Source: Clostridia bacterium | Lineage (GTDB): Bacteria; Bacillota; Clostridia; Oscillospirales; Acutalibacteraceae | Length of the DNA: 12,578 nt | Assembly (NCBI GenBank): GCA_017615405.1 | Contig: JAGAAE010000158.1 | Coordinates: 1 to 12,578, forward strand | Direction: 5' to 3' | Part shown: positions 1 to 6,373 of the stretch, in pieces | Layout of the letters: each line of letters begins with the position of its first letter | Numbering within the stretch: position 1 is the stretch's first letter | Made by a program: the position numbers and the translations under genes | Notes under the pieces: generated by a model | Seen by the model: only the letters and a program-made list of their open reading frames with translations | What the model was told of the DNA's origin: nothing | Database searches by the model: none

Positions 1-603
1 CAGTCCGAATACTATGGCAATGTAGGAAGTGCGGATCTCTCTGCCGGGAATCAGTTCCTGAAATATCATTCCGCAAAGTACCATCGTCAGAACGGCGTAG
101 AGGGAAAGATTATTGCTCTTTTTATAGGCTTTTCCGTAGACCATAAACTGAGCGATGACCAGCATTGCAACGATAGCGCAAGCGAGAATAAAGATCCAGT
201 AAAAGTTTCCGTAGTCATATACGTGGGTCTTGGGGTCGACCGTTATCATCCAGTCGGTGAAGAGTGAAACGACCTGGAACGCGGTGTTGAGAATAAGGAG
301 GACCGTCATTATTTTCAGGATAACGTTTTTGATATTCAACTGCCTAACAAGCAGTCTTCCGGCGAGAGGGGCGGTTATAAAATCAATGCACTTTATAAAA
401 CGGATCGCCAGAACGGATACGGTCGGATCTCCGTCGGCACGGGTGCCCATCCACTCGGCGATAGCCGATACCGCAATAAGACCGTACGTGACGTAAAGCA
501 CCTGACGGTCTTTACGGTCGATCTTGTCGTTTCCGTGAACCATAATGGTCAATATCGTAAGTGACATCAATACGAGTACGATAACGGCGGTATAGAAAGA
601 CAC
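1..603 (-). CDS. Multi-pass membrane protein, N-terminal part; probable sensor module of a GGDEF-type signalling protein
   Basis: Partial gene: 201 codons are open from a GTG at 603-601 to the left edge, so the C-terminal part lies outside the window. The start is set by an AAAGGGGG ribosome binding site seven bases upstream of the GTG. The visible protein is almost entirely hydrophobic helices, at about residues 4-22, 35-52, 64-82, 93-115, 134-156, 168-185 and 192 onward, giving six to seven membrane segments. Short charged loops follow helix 1 (HGNDKIDRKDRQ) and helix 5 (GKAYKKS). The pattern, including AEW at the end of helix 2 and FQELIP near helix 6, resembles from memory the membrane sensor region in front of GGDEF (diguanylate cyclase) domains in clostridia. 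No catalytic domain is visible, so a histidine kinase or another output is possible. It is transcribed away from the arginine operon from its own promoter and is probably unrelated to arginine synthesis. Confidence 0.7.
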   Translation of the reverse strand, partial: MSFYTAVIVLVLMSLTILTIMVHGNDKIDRKDRQVLYVTYGLIAVSAIAEWMGTRADGDPTVSVLAIRFIKCIDFITAPLAGRLLVRQLNIKNVILKIMTVLLILNTAFQVVSLFTDWMITVDPKTHVYDYGNFYWIFILACAIVAMLVIAQFMVYGKAYKKSNNLSLYAVLTMVLCGMIFQELIPGREIRTSYIAIVFGL

Positions 604-652
604 GGCGTATCCCCCTTTCTTTTGCTTTGCATAGTTTACTTTAACATAGGGA

Positions 653-681
653 ATTATACCATAAAGGCAAACAAAATTCAA
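653..681 (-). promoter_or_regulatory. Sigma-A-type promoter for the membrane protein gene
   Basis: Read on the minus strand, the -35 element is TTGAAT (681-676) and the -10 element is TATAAT (658-653), separated by exactly 17 bases. The -10 is preceded by TGG, giving an extended TGnTATAAT element. Transcription would begin near 646, leaving a 5' untranslated region of about 43 bases before the GTG at 603. The match is close enough to be fairly confident, though it rests on sequence alone. Confidence 0.7.
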
Positions 682-720
682 CACCGCGAGCGGAAAATCG
701 GAAAGTCTGTCGCTTTTATC

Positions 721-737
721 CATTTATTTAATAAATG
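721..737. repeat. Perfect 17-bp AT-rich palindrome, possible operator
   Basis: CATTTATT and AATAAATG form a perfect 8-bp inverted repeat around a single central T. It ends four bases before the proposed -35 element of the plus-strand promoter at 742-770, a position where a bound regulator could act on it. The right arm continues into TGAATAT, which matches an ARG-box half site, but the second half does not follow at the right spacing. The protein that would bind here is unknown. AT-rich palindromes also occur by chance, so functional confidence is low. Confidence 0.35.
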
Positions 738-741
738 AATA

Positions 742-770
742 TTGCATTTTTTGTTAATTTGTAGTATAAT
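742..770 (+). promoter_or_regulatory. Promoter candidate for the intergenic RNA
   Basis: A perfect TATAAT (765-770) lies 17 bases downstream of TTGCAT (742-747), which matches the -35 consensus at only three of six positions. Transcription would begin around 777. No protein gene starts within the next 300 bases, so the product would be the structured RNA at 777-983 or a long leader reading toward argC. The weak -35 and the adjacent palindrome would suit an activated or repressed promoter; that is inference. Confidence 0.5.
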
Positions 771-776
771 TCCGTT

Positions 777-983
777 GTTATCGGCGAAGCTTGCGGTATT
801 ATTTCAAACCGTTTAAAAAACCGAGATCCGAAAATCAGCCGGGATTTGAACGGCGAAGGAACGGGGACGCTATAAATACCGTAAAAAGCGCGGAATAGAA
901 GTGGCGTTTACCGTAATGCGGCTTTTTTGCCTCCTATATGCGTGTAAAATTGCTCGTTTTTTCTTAAAAGCGGGCAATTTTTT
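777..983 (+). ncRNA. Candidate structured non-coding RNA or long leader, family not recognised
   Basis: This stretch lies between a promoter candidate and a strong intrinsic terminator and has no credible open reading frame. By-eye folding gives several compatible helices. A ten-pair stem joins 791-800 to 875-884 with one G-U pair. Inside it, 809-814 pairs with 848-853, and 824-829 pairs with 842-847, leaving a nine-base bulge (815-823) on one side. An outer helix can form between 783-790 and 921-931. Alternatively, 883-889 pairs with 921-927 just before a run of T, so the two folds exclude each other, as switching leaders do. The RNA could be a stand-alone small RNA of about 207 nt or an attenuator in front of argC. 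I could not assign it to a T-box, c-di-GMP riboswitch, 6S or any other known class. Neither the helices nor transcription has been tested. Confidence 0.4.
946..983 (+). terminator. Strong intrinsic terminator upstream of the arginine promoter
   Basis: AAAATTGCTCG (946-956) pairs with CGGGCAATTTT (971-981) over eleven positions with one G-U pair, and the loop 957-970 can add further A-T pairs. The 3' arm runs into six T residues at 978-983. This is a typical Rho-independent terminator for plus-strand transcription. On the minus strand it would be followed by only four T residues, so it should be weaker there. It separates the intergenic RNA from the arginine operon, whose promoter starts about 50 bases further on. 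Confidence 0.75.
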
Positions 984-1011
984 GCATATAATTTACAAAA
1001 AACGATGATTT

Positions 1012-1029
1012 TATGAATATAAATGCAAA
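1012..1029 (+). promoter_or_regulatory. ARG box 1 (ArgR/AhrC operator)
   Basis: TATGAATATAAATGCAAA agrees at 15 of 18 positions with the B. subtilis AhrC consensus CATGAATAAAAATKCAAK as I remember it. It lies just upstream of the arginine promoter's -35 element. Its centre is 31 bp from that of ARG box 2, about three helical turns, so a hexameric ArgR could occupy both on one face of the DNA. The arginine regulator gene itself is not in the window. Confidence 0.75.
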
Positions 1030-1035
1030 ATTGTG

Positions 1036-1064
1036 TTGACTTTATGCATAAAAACGCATAAAAT
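1036..1064 (+). promoter_or_regulatory. Main arginine operon promoter
   Basis: TTGACT (1036-1041) and TAAAAT (1059-1064) are separated by exactly 17 bases; each differs from consensus at one position. Transcription should start near 1071, giving a short leader of about 23 bases before argC. The whole spacer is occupied by ARG box 2, so a bound repressor would block RNA polymerase directly. The start is downstream of the terminator at 946-983, which therefore would not affect this transcript. Confidence 0.8.
1043..1060 (+). promoter_or_regulatory. ARG box 2, inside the promoter spacer
   Basis: TATGCATAAAAACGCATA agrees with the remembered AhrC consensus at about 13 of 18 positions. It is also the core of a perfect 7-bp inverted repeat, TTTATGC (1041-1047) and GCATAAA (1056-1062), around an eight-base centre. 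It fills the -35 to -10 spacer and overlaps the -10 element, the expected place for arginine-dependent repression. The match to consensus is weaker than for box 1, but symmetry, position and phasing support it. Confidence 0.7.
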
Positions 1065-1093
1065 AGTAAACAGAAAAACAGGAGGGCAAAACA

Positions 1094-2032
1094 GTGAAAA
1101 AGGTTTTTATAGACGGCGCGGTCGGAACGACCGGTCTTAAAGTGTTCGGGCGCTTGTCCGGGCGGGAAGATATAAAGCTTTTGACCCTTGAGGAAAAATA
1201 CCGGAAAGACCCTGCGGCGCGAAAGGACGCGCTTAACAACTGCGATATTGCATTTTTATGCCTGCCGGATGACGCGGCGCGGGAGGCGGTAAGCCTTGTC
1301 GATGATCCCGACACGGTCATTATCGATACATCGACGGCGCACAGGACCGATGAGGCTTGGGTCTACGGCTTCCCCGAGCTTAAAGGTCAAAGGGAAAAAA
1401 TAGCCGATACAAAAAGAATTGCCAATCCCGGTTGTCATGCTACCGGCGTTATCTCTCTTATAAAGCCGCTTATCGATAACGGTGTTTTAAGCACCTCGGC
1501 AAAGATATCCTGCTATTCGATGACCGGGTATTCGGGCGGCGGCAAAAAGATGATCGCCGATTATGAGGACGAAGCGAACAAGGAGCGCTTGACGGCACCG
1601 AGACTATACGGACTCGGTCAGACACATAAGCATCTTCCCGAGATAAAGAAGGTCTGCGGTCTTGAAAGCGAGCCGGTCTTCTGTCCGGTGGTATCGTCCT
1701 TTTATTCGGGGATGCAGGTCGTGATCCCCCTGACGGCGAACGAGCTTGATATCGGGATAAACGGCATAAAGGAAATATACGCCGATTATTATAAAAGCGG
1801 TCTTGTGAAGTTCGCCGATAATATCGGCGAAAACGGATTTATTTCGGCGGCGACGCTCTCCGGCTTTGATAATATGACCGTTGGAGTTTACGGCAACGAC
1901 GACCGCTTTACGCTCGTAAGCCTTTTTGATAATCTCGGCAAGGGCGCGAGCGGAGCGGCAATACAAAATATGAATATAAGCCTCGGCATAGACGAAACGA
2001 CCGGGCTTGTTATATCGGAGGATAGTTTATGA
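1094..2032 (+). CDS. argC: N-acetyl-gamma-glutamyl-phosphate reductase, type 2 (short, uncommon form)
   Basis: ArgC makes N-acetylglutamate semialdehyde from N-acetylglutamyl phosphate using NADPH, the third step of arginine synthesis in the cytoplasm. The 312-residue protein begins with the nucleotide-binding motif FIDGAVGTTGL (5-15), and the catalytic cysteine is Cys114 in NPGCHATG. DTSTAHR (78-84) and the YSGGGKKM loop are also typical. The length and the FIDGxxGTTGL start match the type 2 family, known best from alphaproteobacteria, and not the roughly 345-residue type 1 enzyme of B. subtilis. The start is GTG, chosen because AGGAGGG (1080-1086) lies seven bases before it. This is the first gene of the operon; its stop overlaps the argJ start as ATGA. 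It should be repressed by arginine through the ARG boxes. Confidence 0.93.
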   Translation: MKKVFIDGAVGTTGLKVFGRLSGREDIKLLTLEEKYRKDPAARKDALNNCDIAFLCLPDDAAREAVSLVDDPDTVIIDTSTAHRTDEAWVYGFPELKGQREKIADTKRIANPGCHATGVISLIKPLIDNGVLSTSAKISCYSMTGYSGGGKKMIADYEDEANKERLTAPRLYGLGQTHKHLPEIKKVCGLESEPVFCPVVSSFYSGMQVVIPLTANELDIGINGIKEIYADYYKSGLVKFADNIGENGFISAATLSGFDNMTVGVYGNDDRFTLVSLFDNLGKGASGAAIQNMNISLGIDETTGLVISEDSL

Positions 2033-3243
2033 AAATAATTGACGGCGGAGTTTGCGCGGCAAAGGGATTTTCGGCAAACGGGGTCCATTGCGGAATAAGA
2101 AAGAACAAAACCAAAAAGGATATTTCGCTGATTTACAGCAGCGTTCCCGCGTCCGCGGCGGCGGTTTACACCACCAATCTTGTCAAGGGCGCACCGCTCC
2201 TTGTAACGAAAGAGCATCTTAAAAACGGCAGGGCGCAGGCGATAATCTGCAACAGCGGAAACGCCAACACCTGCAATGAAAACGGCGTTGAGATCGCAAA
2301 AGAAACCGCAGATCTCCTCGCAAAGGAACTTGGCATCAGCGGGAACGACGTTGTTGTCGCATCGACCGGAGTTATCGGTCTGCCGCTTGATATCGCCCCC
2401 TTCAAAAAGGGTATACCCGAGCTTGCGGCAGGGCTTTCCGAAACGGGCAGTAAGTCCGCGGCGGAGGGTATAATGACGACCGACGTTAATATGAAAGAGA
2501 TCGCCGTCGAATTCAAGATCGGAACAAAGACCTGCCGTATCGGCGGTATCGCAAAGGGAAGCGGGATGATCCACCCGAATATGGCGACGATGCTCGTCTT
2601 TATAACGACCGACGTAAATATTTCGTCGAAAATGTTAAGAACGGCGCTCAAAACCGATATAAGCAAAACCTTTAATATGATAAGTATCGACGGCGATACC
2701 TCAACCAACGATATGGTCGTCGTCCTTGCGAACGGCGAGGCGAAAAACACCGAAATAACCGCCGACGGCAAGGATTTCGCCGAGTTTATGAAGGCGCTCA
2801 ACACCGTTTCGGTCGAGCTTTGCCGAAAGATAGCGGCAGACGGCGAGGGCGCAACCAAACTTCTCGAATGTAAGGTCACGGGAGCAAAAACCGAAAAGAT
2901 CGCAAAGACCGTCGCCAAAAGTATTATCTGCTCAAATCTCACCAAGGCGGCTATGTTCGGCGCCGACGCCAACTGGGGACGCGTTCTTTGCGCGATAGGT
3001 TACAGCGGCGTCAAAACCGACGTCAAGGCGATAGATCTTTCCTTTAAGAGCAAGGCGGGCACGATCGCCGTTGCAAAGAACGGCTGCGGTATCGCATTCT
3101 CGGAAGAAAAGGCGAAAAAGATACTGAGCGAGGATGAGATCGAAATTCTCGTAAGCTTAGGCGGCGGCGAATTTTCATCGACCGCGTGGGGCTGCGATCT
3201 CACCTATGATTACGTTAAAATAAACGGGGATTACAGAACATAA
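2029..3243 (+). CDS. argJ: Ornithine/glutamate N-acetyltransferase ArgJ
   Basis: ArgJ transfers the acetyl group from N-acetylornithine to glutamate, so acetyl is recycled; some members can also use acetyl-CoA for the first step. The 404-residue protein is full length. The autocleavage site is visible: KGSGMIHPNMATML, where Thr187 would become the N-terminal nucleophile of the beta chain. STG (112-114) supplies the oxyanion-hole Thr-Gly pair. CNSGNANTCNENG (74-86) and the C-terminal AWGCDLTYDYVKINGDYRT are strongly conserved in the family. The ATG overlaps the argC stop by four bases and has GGAGG (2017-2021) seven bases upstream, so the two genes are probably translationally coupled. Its presence indicates the cyclic acetyl pathway, and neither a separate argA nor argE is seen in the window. 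Whether it is monofunctional or bifunctional cannot be told from the sequence. Confidence 0.96.
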   Translation: MKIIDGGVCAAKGFSANGVHCGIRKNKTKKDISLIYSSVPASAAAVYTTNLVKGAPLLVTKEHLKNGRAQAIICNSGNANTCNENGVEIAKETADLLAKELGISGNDVVVASTGVIGLPLDIAPFKKGIPELAAGLSETGSKSAAEGIMTTDVNMKEIAVEFKIGTKTCRIGGIAKGSGMIHPNMATMLVFITTDVNISSKMLRTALKTDISKTFNMISIDGDTSTNDMVVVLANGEAKNTEITADGKDFAEFMKALNTVSVELCRKIAADGEGATKLLECKVTGAKTEKIAKTVAKSIICSNLTKAAMFGADANWGRVLCAIGYSGVKTDVKAIDLSFKSKAGTIAVAKNGCGIAFSEEKAKKILSEDEIEILVSLGGGEFSSTAWGCDLTYDYVKINGDYRT

Positions 3244-3252
3244 GGAGTTATT

Positions 3253-4116
3253 ATGGATAAGAATTTTTCAAACGCCAAAAGGGCTGAGGTGCTCACACAG
3301 GCGCTTCCCTACATAAAACGCTACAACGGCAAAACGGTCGTTATCAAATACGGCGGCAACGCCATGATAAACGAGGATCTTAAAATGCAGGTCATGCAGG
3401 ACGTTGTTCTTTCGTGGCTTATCGGCATCAAGATCATCCTCATTCACGGCGGCGGTCCCGAGATAAGCGACCTTATGGGAAAACTCGGCAAAAAGCCGGA
3501 ATTTGTCGACGGGCTTCGCGTCACCGATAAAGAAACGGTCGATATCGTTCAGATGGCGCTTGCGGGTAAGGTCAATAAATCTCTTGTAAACCTCATCGAG
3601 GTCGCAGGCGGCAAGGGCGTCGGGCTTTCGGGCATTGACGGACGGCTGATCGAAGCAAAGATCCGCGATGAAAAACTCGGCTTTGTCGGTGATATTTCAA
3701 AGATAAATCCGGGGATCCTCGAAGACCTCCTAAACAACGGCTATATACCGATAATCTCGACCGTCGGATGCGACAGGGACGGTAATATTTACAACGTCAA
3801 TGCCGACAGTGCCGCCGCAAGTATCGCGGGCGCCCTTAAGGCGGACAGATTTATTCTTATGACCGATATCGCGGGGATCCTCGAAAACAAGGACGACGAA
3901 ATGTCCCTTATCCCCGAGATCAGCATCGACAAGGCGCGTGAGCTAATCAAAAGCGGCGTTATTTCGGGCGGTATGATCCCGAAGGTCGACTGCTGTATCG
4001 AGGCGATCGAAAAGGGCGTTGAAAACGTCGTAATAATGGACGGAACGGTACCTCATTCGATACTTATGGAGCTGCTCACCGACGAAGGCGCCGGCACCAT
4101 GATAACAGGAGGCTGA
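3253..4116 (+). CDS. argB: Acetylglutamate kinase
   Basis: ArgB phosphorylates N-acetylglutamate with ATP, usually the committed and feedback-controlled step of the cyclic pathway. The 287-residue protein has the amino-acid kinase fold signatures: VIKYGGNAM with Lys32, HGGG at 65-68, GLRVTD with Arg89 for N-acetylglutamate binding, NVNADSAA (181-188), and Lys244 in GGMIPKV. About 25 residues precede the first strand (AEVLTQALPYIKRYNG), which the arginine-insensitive E. coli enzyme lacks. That N-terminal helix marks the hexameric, arginine-inhibited class, so feedback inhibition by arginine is likely. The ATG follows AAGGAG with five bases between, and the gap from argJ is only nine bases. argD starts one base after the stop. 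Confidence 0.96.
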   Translation: MDKNFSNAKRAEVLTQALPYIKRYNGKTVVIKYGGNAMINEDLKMQVMQDVVLSWLIGIKIILIHGGGPEISDLMGKLGKKPEFVDGLRVTDKETVDIVQMALAGKVNKSLVNLIEVAGGKGVGLSGIDGRLIEAKIRDEKLGFVGDISKINPGILEDLLNNGYIPIISTVGCDRDGNIYNVNADSAAASIAGALKADRFILMTDIAGILENKDDEMSLIPEISIDKARELIKSGVISGGMIPKVDCCIEAIEKGVENVVIMDGTVPHSILMELLTDEGAGTMITGG

Positions 4117-4117
4117 A

Positions 4118-5275
4118 ATGAGCGTTAAGGAACTTGATAAACAGTATATCGCTTCGACCTATAACAGATTTGATATCGTCGCCGTTTCGGGCAAAGGGTC
4201 TTACGTTTTTGACGAAAACGGCAAGAAATATATCGATTTCGGCTCGGGTATCGGAACGCTTTCGTTCGGTATCGCCGACGACGTCTGGGCGCAGGCGGTA
4301 GGCGAGCAGGCGAAAAAACTCCAGCATATCTCAAATCTTTATTACACCGAGCCTGCCGTAAAGCTTGCCCGGGCGCTTTGCGAAAAAACGAGACTTAAAA
4401 AGGTCTTCTTTTCAAATTCGGGCGCCGAGGCAAACGAGTGTGCCATAAATGCGGCAAGAAAGTATTCGCAGGATAAATACGGCAAAGACCGTTTTGTGAT
4501 AGCGACCCTTAAAAACAGTTTTCACGGCAGAACGTTAACGACCCTTTCGGCTACGGGTCAGGAGCATTACCACGAACTGTTCACGCCTTTGACCGACGGA
4601 TTTGTGAGCGTTCCGGCGGGTGATATCGCCGCGCTCGAAGAATCGGCAAAAAATAACACCCTTGCGGCGGTTATGATAGAATGCGTTCAGGGTGAGGGCG
4701 GAGTTATCGCCCTTGACGGCGACTACGTTAAAGCGGTCAGGGAGTTTTGCGATAAAAACGACGTTTTGCTCATCGTCGACGAGGTACAGACCGGGAACGG
4801 CAGGACCGGAAAGTTTTATTCTTATATGAACTACGGGATCACCCCCGATATCGTTTCGACGGCAAAGGGTCTCGGCGGCGGGCTTCCGATAGGGGCGACC
4901 CTTTTGGGCGAAAAAACCGAGAGCGTTTTCTCCTTCGGCGACCACGGCTCGACCTTCGGGGCAAACCCCGTTTGCTGCGCGAGTGCTTTGACCGTTGTCG
5001 AACGAATGGATGATAAATTCCTCTTTGAAGTCAAGAGAAAAGCCGATTATATCGTTTCGTCCTTAAAGGACGTAAAGGGGATAACCGAAATAAGCGGTTT
5101 GGGTCTTATGATAGGGCTTAAAACCGAAAACCCGGCGCGCGAGGTCGTAGAAAGATGTATCGAAAACGGTCTTTTATGTCTTACCGCAAAGGACAAGGTA
5201 CGCCTTTTGCCGGCGCTCAATATACCGGACGATTTAGTTAAAGAGGCTGTCGAGATCATAAAGAAATCCTTATGA
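4118..5275 (+). CDS. argD: Acetylornithine aminotransferase
   Basis: ArgD transfers an amino group from glutamate to N-acetylglutamate semialdehyde, giving N-acetylornithine, with pyridoxal phosphate as cofactor. The 385-residue protein is the normal length for class III aminotransferases of this type. Seen features are the SNSGAEANE phosphate-contact loop (99-107), SFHGRT (134-139), the DEVQTGNGRTG motif (221-231) with Asp221 for the pyridine nitrogen, and the cofactor lysine Lys250 in STAKGLGGGLPIGA. The ATG has AGGAGG (4107-4112) just upstream, inside the last argB codons, and the gene lies one base after argB. In some bacteria the same protein also serves lysine synthesis; that cannot be judged here. 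A 27-base gap leads to carA, the longest within the operon. Confidence 0.95.
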   Translation: MSVKELDKQYIASTYNRFDIVAVSGKGSYVFDENGKKYIDFGSGIGTLSFGIADDVWAQAVGEQAKKLQHISNLYYTEPAVKLARALCEKTRLKKVFFSNSGAEANECAINAARKYSQDKYGKDRFVIATLKNSFHGRTLTTLSATGQEHYHELFTPLTDGFVSVPAGDIAALEESAKNNTLAAVMIECVQGEGGVIALDGDYVKAVREFCDKNDVLLIVDEVQTGNGRTGKFYSYMNYGITPDIVSTAKGLGGGLPIGATLLGEKTESVFSFGDHGSTFGANPVCCASALTVVERMDDKFLFEVKRKADYIVSSLKDVKGITEISGLGLMIGLKTENPAREVVERCIENGLLCLTAKDKVRLLPALNIPDDLVKEAVEIIKKSL

Positions 5276-5302
5276 TTTTCAAGGCTCAGTCAGGAAGATT
5301 TT

Positions 5303-6373
5303 ATGAAAAAAGCGTATTTGATTTTAAGTAACAACGCGGTATTTGAAGGATACAAGATCGGCGCGGATACCGAATGTATCGGTGAGGTCGTTTTTGCAAC
5401 CGGTATGGTCGGCTATCTTGAAACGCTGACCGACCCTTCTTATGCGGGGCAGATAATTGTCCAGACCTTTCCGCTTATCGGAAACTACGGTGTTATCCCC
5501 GACGACTTTGAGGGTGAATGCGTCGCAAAGGGCTACGTCGTCAGAGATATCTGCGATCATCCTTCAAACTTCCGTTCGCAGGATAAACTCGATAACTTCC
5601 TGAAATCAAGGAATATCTGCGGAATCTGCGGCATAGATACCAGAAAACTCGCCAAAATAATCCGCGAGCAGGGCGTTATGAACGGAACGATCTGTGACAC
5701 GAAAACGCCCGATATGACCGATGTTTTAAACTATAAGGTCAAAGATGTCGTCTCGCTTGTTTCCTCAAAAGAGCCTGCCGTCGTTAGGGCGGAAGGCACC
5801 GAAAAATATCGCGTTGCCCTGATCGATTACGGTGCAAAAAAAGGCATTGTCGATAATCTTGTAAAGAGAGGCTGTACGGTTTATACTTTTCCGCATAATA
5901 CGCCGAGTGAGCAGGTGTTAGGCTGTGATCCCGACGGCATTATGCTTTCAAACGGACCGGGCGATCCCGCCGACAATACCTATGAGATCGAACAGATAAA
6001 GAATATGTTAGGTAAGAAGCCGCTTTTCGGTATATGTCTCGGTCATCAGTTGACGGCGCTCGCTTTGGGCGGAAAGACCGTAAAACTTAAATACGGTCAC
6101 CACGGCGTTAATCAGCCTGTCACCGATCTTAGCGAAAAAAAGACCTATATAACGAGTCAAAACCACAATTATGCCGTTGTTGCCGACTCATTAAATGGCA
6201 CGGGCAAAGAAATATTCAGAAATGCCAACGACCAAAGCTGTGAAGGGATGTCTTATGACGGTCTTTCGGCTTTTACGGTGCAGTTCCACCCCGAGGCAAA
6301 CGGCGGACCGCACGATACCGAGTTTTTATTTGACCGTTTCCTTAAAATGATGGAGGAAAACAAAAATGCCTAA
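5303..6373 (+). CDS. carA: Carbamoyl-phosphate synthase small (glutaminase) subunit
   Basis: CarA hydrolyses glutamine and passes ammonia to CarB for carbamoyl phosphate synthesis. The 356-residue protein has the N-terminal CPSase small-chain domain (about 1-150, with GMVGYLETLTDPSY at 34-47) and a class I glutamine amidotransferase domain (about 170-350). Its catalytic triad is visible as Cys245 in FGICLGHQ, with His329 and Glu331 in FHPEAN. LSNGPGDP (215-222) and YGHHGVNQPV (264-273) are also typical. A ribosome binding site, AGGAAG (5292-5297), lies five bases before the ATG. The 3' end overlaps the carB start by eight bases. Its place between argD and argF, as in B. subtilis, suggests an arginine-dedicated synthase; a second, pyrimidine-linked copy elsewhere in the genome is possible but cannot be seen. 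Confidence 0.96.
   Translation: MKKAYLILSNNAVFEGYKIGADTECIGEVVFATGMVGYLETLTDPSYAGQIIVQTFPLIGNYGVIPDDFEGECVAKGYVVRDICDHPSNFRSQDKLDNFLKSRNICGICGIDTRKLAKIIREQGVMNGTICDTKTPDMTDVLNYKVKDVVSLVSSKEPAVVRAEGTEKYRVALIDYGAKKGIVDNLVKRGCTVYTFPHNTPSEQVLGCDPDGIMLSNGPGDPADNTYEIEQIKNMLGKKPLFGICLGHQLTALALGGKTVKLKYGHHGVNQPVTDLSEKKTYITSQNHNYAVVADSLNGTGKEIFRNANDQSCEGMSYDGLSAFTVQFHPEANGGPHDTEFLFDRFLKMMEENKNA

Noticed and set aside
230..496. Plus-strand reading frame of 88 codons
   Set aside because: It is the antisense shadow of the minus-strand membrane protein, which has a promoter, a ribosome binding site and clear membrane helices.
800..920. Possible c-di-GMP-I (GEMM) riboswitch: CAAACC, GGGACGC and TTACCG occur in the same order as in that class
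   Set aside because: The first hairpin is far too long and lacks the GAAA tetraloop, AAAGCC does not follow GGGACGC, and the second helix with its receptor is missing. It remains only a loose resemblance, though an Infernal search would settle it.
895..935. Possible T-box antiterminator (AAGTGG...ACCG followed by a T run)
   Set aside because: The order of TGG and ACCG recalls the T-box core, but five extra bases separate them and the GGTGGNACCGCG sequence is absent. No specifier loop or AGTA/GAA stem I elements were found. The arginine promoter also lies downstream of the terminator.
916..1008. Short plus-strand reading frame of 30 codons starting at the ATG at 916
   Set aside because: It has no ribosome binding site, runs through the terminator hairpin and has a composition that simply follows the AT-rich sequence.
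1888..2972. Long minus-strand reading frames opposite argC and argJ (228 and 268 codons)
   Set aside because: They lie entirely opposite genes with clear family motifs, have no recognisable domains and are typical antisense shadows of sequence with this codon use.
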